Of a DNA stretch of 64,000 nt, positions 58,201 through 64,000 are shown one piece after another (positions within the stretch are counted from its first letter, which is position 1; each line of letters opens with the position of its first letter). The translations under genes were made by a program, and so were the position numbers. Source of the stretch: Thuidium tamariscinum. Lineage: Eukaryota; Streptophyta; Bryopsida; Hypnales; Thuidiaceae. The stretch lies in NCBI GenBank assembly GCA_947034885.2, contig OX344754.2, forward strand, positions 10,485,001 through 10,549,000. The letters run 5' to 3'. Under the pieces are notes generated by a model. It made no database searches. It was not told where the DNA came from and was given only the letters and a program-made list of their open reading frames with translations.

Positions 58201-61142
58201 CAGTATATAATTTGAATCAGTTACATCTTACAGTTTGAGAAATTTTGGAGAACTAAGAGAGTATCATGATTCACAACTACAACTATTTCTACTGGATTGG
58301 TTGCGCATGATTTATGGAAGAAACGCCCGGTAGCCTATACCGGGTCTACAGTCTGTACATGTTTACTGCCCAATTATCAGTAGCTTTTATGGAGCCCAAA
58401 CTGTCGTTCTAACAACATGCTGTGATATCGATATCAAATTCATAGGCAAAATCTGAAATGTTGTGGATGATGCAACAACCTGGAGTAGCAGGCAGGATGA
58501 TGTCAAGAACTGGAGAATGCTCGAGATCTAATTGACCACTTCGGTTCTCCCGATAACACAGAACTTGCAACCGTGTGACACCCCATCTGACGCTTGCTAA
58601 AGCAAGAAGATTCCGAAGCGGCCAACCAGGATTCGCCGGAAGATTCGATGGATCATAAAACGCTAAAATGACCTGTAGCATGAGTAGTTTATTCAGTCAT
58701 TACTTTGACCAGATTGTATTTGCAAATCTGAATGTGGAAGGCTATCATTCTTCAGATACACCTCAACGCCATCTGACAATAAACTCAAACGAACGCCACG
58801 TACAAACCAGAATACTGTTTAGAACAGTTAATAATAACAAATACATAATTGGCAGACACATTTGCTAGCAATGTTGGACAAACATAATCTGCAAACAGAC
58901 TTCAGCGTGCTCACCTTTCCGCCATCTTGTTGAGCAACGTCCCAGTCCTTCAAGGGTTGTGCCTTTACTTTGGCATCAAGTGTTATATTTAACAAGAAGG
59001 AGGTAAGGCCTGCAAAATTGGACAGAAGGTTACTCAACAAGACCCCATCATTAATCAATAGAGCTGATTTTTAAAACTACGTAAGCCACAAAAGAAACAC
59101 CGTCCCTAATTACTTCACCAATCCCTGAAACAAAATTTGCACAAAATCGATGATGCAGCGTCCTCAATCATAGATCTAAAGGGGGATTCTTAGGATTCTC
59201 AAAATACTAAAGCGCCTCCGAAATTAAACACAGAAAAACGAAAAGGAGGATCAAAAGATGGGACATACTTGCACCAGATGGCAAGGCTCGCCACTCGGTG
59301 CATGCCGTCAACACTCCTGCAGCCTGACAAGCAAGTGAGTGAATGACTAACGTTCAAGTGCAACACTAATCTGATCAAATAGTGCACTGGAGTGGACCAT
59401 TAAGAAGAATGCCGGCAGAATTCTATGATAACAGACGACATTTCAGCATGAAAATGACAATATTCGACACACACTCCCAAAGAAAATTAATATTGAAATC
59501 GAATCAGAAAAGAGGAACCAGATAAGGTTTACAAATATCATGTTTGAACATTGGTCCAGGCAGATGAGTCACCTCATCTTTAGTAAAGAAGTCACAGGCA
59601 GCTTGACAAGACGCAGCAGTGGCCTGCGGCGACATTCTCAATCCTGGAAAAGCAAACCTGTAAGTGAAAGTCCACTTCTTCAAATCAGCGTATGAAACAA
59701 CGAGGAACCTGCTCAGCAGGCTGGTGTCTTCCTCAGCCCTTCCAGATTTAATATCCTCCCATATCTGTAACATCATGAAAGATAGTATCAAAAGCACTAT
59801 CTCAAACCCCAACCCCTCATCGTAGACAGAAAGATACAAAATGAGGAAAGAGCATATTAAGCGTAATTTCGTATCAAGCGGTTTTTGCACAAAAATGATC
59901 ATTGCGAAAGCAGGTGGACAACCGACTACCTCCTCTACTTTTATATACCACAATAGAAGCACAGTAAAAGCAATATTACACGGTTTACAGGTGAAAAAGT
60001 GCAAAACAGTGCACACGGATTAATGCACCTTTAGCTAATACACCCCGATTTTGTGTCATTTTTGTGATGACAAATTCACATGAGAATACCTTGTCAGCTG
60101 TGTCTCTCAATAGCGAGGGCTTGTCCAGGGCATTGTAAGTCTCCACAGTGTTGGTGTTGTGCAAAGTTCCGGGTACTGGGAGGCGGTTTCGATTGTACGG
60201 AACTTGGGAGGGTCCACTGCCGACACCCGGATCAGGTGGTAATGATTCCATCATCAGCTGCAAGTACGACGGGGCATGCGGCTGGTTGCATGGTGCGAAA
60301 AACCCTGGGAATAAATCAATTCACTCAGCCCCTTTAAAGATACATCTATCATTTCAATCAATGTCATTGAAGTAGCAATCATAAACCTTTGCTTTTCGAA
60401 AACGGCAAGAATGCCAGATTCGAGTTTTTTGGACCAACTACTTATTGCGTTTTTCCTTACTTCTTTTCAACATCCTGTGTTCGTTAGCGACCACCTCTCA
60501 GGTCTAATTGAGAAACGTTGTAAGATCAGAATAAGCGAAGTCTAAAGCATAGTTTTGGGAAAGCCACCATAGTGACTTCAAAAATTCTATACAACTCCAA
60601 AATTTCAAAACGACTTGTGCTGACTTCAATTTCCTATGGGTAAAAACAGAAAAACAGAAAAGAGTTCAAAATTCATTTCTCATCATGCGCACAAAAGTCA
60701 TATCCGTATTCGAACGTTTCTTAAATCACACACCATCAATAAATCCCTCGGTACAGAGAAATCCCTCGGTACAGAGAAATCCAAATTTCATGATTTTGAA
60801 AGCTCAGAACACAAAATCCACTCACAATTCTATCATCAATCTTGCATAGACAGTCATCACTGTTTTTTGAAGGGTTTATCATCTGAATCACGGGGCCCTT
60901 CCCATACTAGGACCGTGCCCAAAAGATTAATCCTACAGAGAAAGAAATTTCCTACCAGAGAGGGCAATAGGCTCCTCGGTGAGTTTCTGCGTATCAAGCT
61001 TGAAATCCGCCAGGCGGTGCCAGAAGCTCACATCGGCAGATCCCCCCCACGCCACGAACTTGAACGGCATGGGCTCCTCCGTCGCTCCTTCATGAGTACT
61101 CGCTGCATTTCCCTCTGTCGGTGGCGCAGCCGTAATCCCCAT
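55209..61142 (-). CDS. ATG7: Autophagy protein 7, E1-like activating enzyme
   Basis: ATG7 adenylates ATG8 and ATG12 in the cytosol, holds each as a thioester and passes them to ATG3 or ATG10. Fourteen exons, all GT-AG and phase-matched: 61142-60956, 60304-60090, 59764-59573, 59323-59269, 59009-58915, 58672-58480, 58129-58039, 57877-57733, 57586-57428, 56782-56594, 56468-56331, 56091-55976, 55793-55637, 55376-55209. They encode 699 aa, the usual plant length. The N-terminal domain carries [16 protein letters not shown] and [20 protein letters not shown]. The nucleotide-binding loop GAGTLG is at about 378-383. Zinc cysteines are CYFC (542, 545) and CTAC (638, 641). The catalytic Cys564 sits in [11 protein letters not shown]. 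The C-terminal ATG8-binding tail is acidic. No lesion was seen. The ATG at 61142 is the first in the open frame. Confidence 0.97.
60741..60780. repeat. 20-bp direct duplication in ATG7 intron 1
   Basis: AAATCCCTCGGTACAGAG occurs twice with a 20-bp period. A small slippage duplication inside the first intron of ATG7, with no role suggested. Confidence 0.9.
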
Positions 61143-64000
61143 CACTCAATCCCAATCGACCTCAACCAATAAATAAATAATTCCAAACCGATCTCTATCG
61201 ATCAATCAATCCTCTCAAATTCACTCACACCCCAAACCCTAGAATCTGGAAACGCAAGATCGGTTCTCCTGAAGCTCTCAAAAACACCAATTCGATCCGC
61301 GAAAAGAGAAGAGATAACTCTCCGTTACGCAAGCGGTGAAGTGGAAGCGACAGCAAGAGCATCATTCAAGTCACCGCTCTATAAAAAGTTACGACATCGG
61401 AGATCGCTCATGAGATCATATGCGAAGATGATTCTCTTCCAGTGCCAGATTCGAAGGAATCAATTGGCCGCGATCAATGGAAAATGATAATTCTGACGGG
61501 GGAGAAATGGAATTGATAATCTGGAGACAGAACCGAAGCGTGTTCCCCCACAGCTGAAGCTCCGGAAGCTTTGGCTGACAATATGTATGTCCGATGAAGC
61601 AACCGGTAGACGTAAAAGATGACCGACGACTGTCAGTTTTTCATTCATTGTTTTTCTTCTAGAAATTCACTTAATTCACTTGACTCTTTTCATAACATTA
61701 TTGTAGAGTGTTAGCAGAATTGACCATTCAAATTATCTAGGTAGATTTTTATCCTCGTCAAAATCTCACCTTGTTTGGACACTAGTTTTACTTAATATGA
61801 ATAGATGACGTAGTAAAATTTTACTAAAAAATAATTAGTTTTGCTAATATTTGGATGAAAATAACTAGCAATAGTATTTTAGTGGATTACTTAGAAATAA
61901 TCTTCCTAGAATTTTGAAAAACATTAATCTTCCTAGAATTTGAACATATATTTTTTAAATTGTTTTATTAGCCATATTGCTTAGCAATTTATTATATTTA
62001 TTTTCAAATAAAAATAGAGCCGTTGGGTTTTAAAGGCATCCTTTGCTAGTGTGAATTAGTCCTTTTTCTTTTACTTTTTAGGAAAGTGCCAAGATTGCAA
62101 TCACTTCAAATATGGTGAAGCATTGTATTTCTACATTCATCCGTTTTTTGGACTGAAAATACTTTTCCATCATATTCATATACTTTTTCATCCAAATTTG
62201 GCAACTTCATCTATATTTTAAAGAGGATTGGAAAATTTTTGGTGGAAAAAGATTGCTTTTGTTTAGCAAAAAAAAGACATTTATTTTTGAAATGGTGCAA
62301 TCTAACCCTATGGTGCTAGAAAAAAAACAGGTTGGTGTGAAGTAAATTTTTTAATAAACTCTTCTATTTTGCCATTGAAAGTACTAATGAAGTTGATGGT
62401 GAGTAGTGAAAATATAATCAAGTGTATGCCTTCATTCTTTGTAGCAATACTTGATAATTTGATGTTAGAAGACAAAGTATTTAATAATCCCTTACAAAAT
62501 ATTGGAAGGCGATAGAGTATTTCAACTACAATATAATTAATATACAACTTAGTTTTCATGGTTATCAATTTTATTATCAATGTAGTGAATTCATCTTTAT
62601 TATAGTCCATTTTTCTTTTTCTTTAATATTAATTTGCATTAATTGTAGTTATAAGTTGCATGCATCTACCACTCTTTAGGTAAATAACCTTTAAAGCCTT
62701 CTTCACCACAAAGAGTTGTATGCATAGGATCAAAAATTCCTGATAGGGAAAAGACACCTCGATGTCATTTGTGGCATCCAAAAAAGTTTTGCCACTGTCA
62801 TCCCAAAAGAAATATAGGTGGAAGTTCAAAATTTCCAATTCCACTACTTAATTCCAAATCTTCTAATTTTATAGCTAACCATAAGGTAGAATGATTCATT
62901 GTACCTTTGGTGATTGCACATACTTAACCTTATTGGATTCACAATATTCTTTAGTATTACCATCCACACTTAGCAATATTTGTAGTGTATATCCTACTAA
63001 GGGTGTTTTTTTGGCTTTCTACTACTACATTAGAAGAGGTCAAAATGAAACATATTCCCACTATTGTTCATAGGGGAGGACCTCTAAATCTTATCTTCTT
63101 GAATCTTATTGTAGATCTATTAATTCCCTACATGGTTGCAATGGGAATTTAAAAGCATGCCTCAAAATTGTAGATTAATGAATGAACCTTTGTCAATGTA
63201 AAGACCTTGCATGCTATGGTCACGTTCAAGGAATTCAATAATTATGACTTTCAACCCAATTTCAATCCTTCCCCTTCCAATCCCATTCTAAACTACCATA
63301 CAAACTTGAATACAATCTCACTACATTGGAATGCAATAGAGTAAAAATTAGATATAGTAGTAGGAAGTACCTTGAGGTTAGGGACCATTTTAGGTTTATG
63401 TACTTCAACTACTACCAACTTGCCTAAAGAACAAGAAGAACAATGAAATGTCCTCAAAATGCACAAATATTTGTTGGCCTTTCTACATATACCTCAATTA
63501 GATAAATATGAAAATAATAAATCCTAAACCCTAAAAGAAACTACTTAAAGGTGCCAAAATTTATGCATCACTCTCGTATCAAGAACTTGAGTACATAATC
63601 AAAGTGGCTATAAGAAGGTGCCACTACTCATGCACTTTTGTTGCTTCAAGTTTCAAAATGTGTTACTCCATATTTCCTTATGAATCTATGACCTATTGCT
63701 AAAGTGTACAATGCATTGCTTTTGAAAAATAATAACAAGTTCATCAACAGAAAACCAAGCTCTTTCATTGCAATTTGCTAACCTGGTTGAACAAAATTTT
63801 CACAACAAGGGCACACAAAAGACACTGAAAGACTTATACTGAAACCACCTATATTGACGACTACCTTAGGGTGCTCCCAAGGTACTCCATGATAAAACTT
63901 GCATTCACGGTCCAAGCTACTCCGCATCTTGCAGTGAAAAAGGAACTGTGGCTATAGTCAAAATGAGAGAATCAATAATTAAACTACTAAAATTCCCTAT
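61143..64000. other. ATG7 5' leader and promoter, then AT-rich intergenic DNA
   Basis: 61143-61660 is GC-richer, contains CCCCAAACCCTAGAATC, a phrase type common in plant leaders, and is the likely ATG7 leader and promoter. Beyond 61700 the sequence is AT-rich. Two minus-strand frames at 62308-62610 and 62629-62844 (the latter with FFWDDSGKTFLDATND) have a slightly protein-like look and may be a gene or transposon fragment, but I cannot place them. Nothing else was recognised to the right edge. Confidence 0.4.

Noticed and set aside
62308-62844. Two minus-strand frames with a slightly protein-like look (FFWDDSGKTFLDATND).
   Set aside because: No splice-linked model or recognisable domain; composition is close to that of random AT-rich frames, so no gene was called.
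1-64000. LTR retrotransposons or other virus-like elements.
   Set aside because: I found no long direct repeats with TG...CA ends, primer-binding site or gag/pol/integrase motifs; the only RT is that of the LINE.
1-64000. CRISPR arrays, operons or bacterial-type signals.
   Set aside because: Introns, base composition and gene content are eukaryotic; the tandem repeats seen are simple mini- or microsatellites without unique spacers.

Overview
This window is nuclear DNA from a land plant. The evidence is an intron-rich ATG7 gene of plant length (699 aa in my model), short canonical GT-AG introns, a plant-type LINE with an RT plus zf-RVT zinc-binding end, and very AT-rich intergenic DNA full of small DNA-transposon derivatives. 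A gene resembling MORN3, a protein known from motile sperm, points to a lineage that keeps flagellated male gametes (bryophyte, lycophyte, fern, or less likely cycad/Ginkgo). I cannot name the species.

Layout. 1-4.1 kb is AT-rich with a 22-bp minisatellite and two copies of a roughly 730-bp terminal-inverted-repeat (TIR) element (family B). 4.1-7.8 kb is a 5'-truncated LINE on the minus strand, inserted into one copy of a 214-bp tandem duplication. 8.0-8.7 kb may hold a small three-exon minus-strand gene. 9-29 kb is a repeat landscape. It has several 0.84-0.95 kb TTAA-flanked elements (family A), a CACTA-type MITE sitting inside a gene relic, a GC-richer island with a perfect 38-bp palindrome, a 1.37-kb foldback element, a third family B copy and a decayed coding relic.

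29.8-30.4 kb is an intact one-exon gene for a probable mitochondrial single-pass membrane protein. 34.6-39.2 kb is a six-exon gene for an unrecognised protein of about 1,020 aa. 40.8-44.3 kb is again repeats. 45.2-48.8 kb is a gene of about ten exons for an unrecognised 309-aa Pro/Arg-rich protein. 53.0-54.9 kb is a four-exon MORN-repeat gene (287 aa). 55.2-61.1 kb, on the minus strand, is a complete 14-exon ATG7, the E1-like enzyme of autophagy. It runs tail-to-tail with the MORN gene, with 291 bp between the stop codons. 61.1-64 kb is AT-rich flank.

The genes are independent eukaryotic transcription units, and nothing suggests one joint pathway. ATG7 activates ATG8 and ATG12 in autophagy; the MORN protein is probably axonemal or sperm-related. 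All exon models were built by hand from splice motifs, reading phase and remembered family sequences; no search was run. The most distinctive features are the TTAA-flanked and 4-bp-TSD element families, the foldback element, the palindrome and the two unrecognised multi-exon genes.
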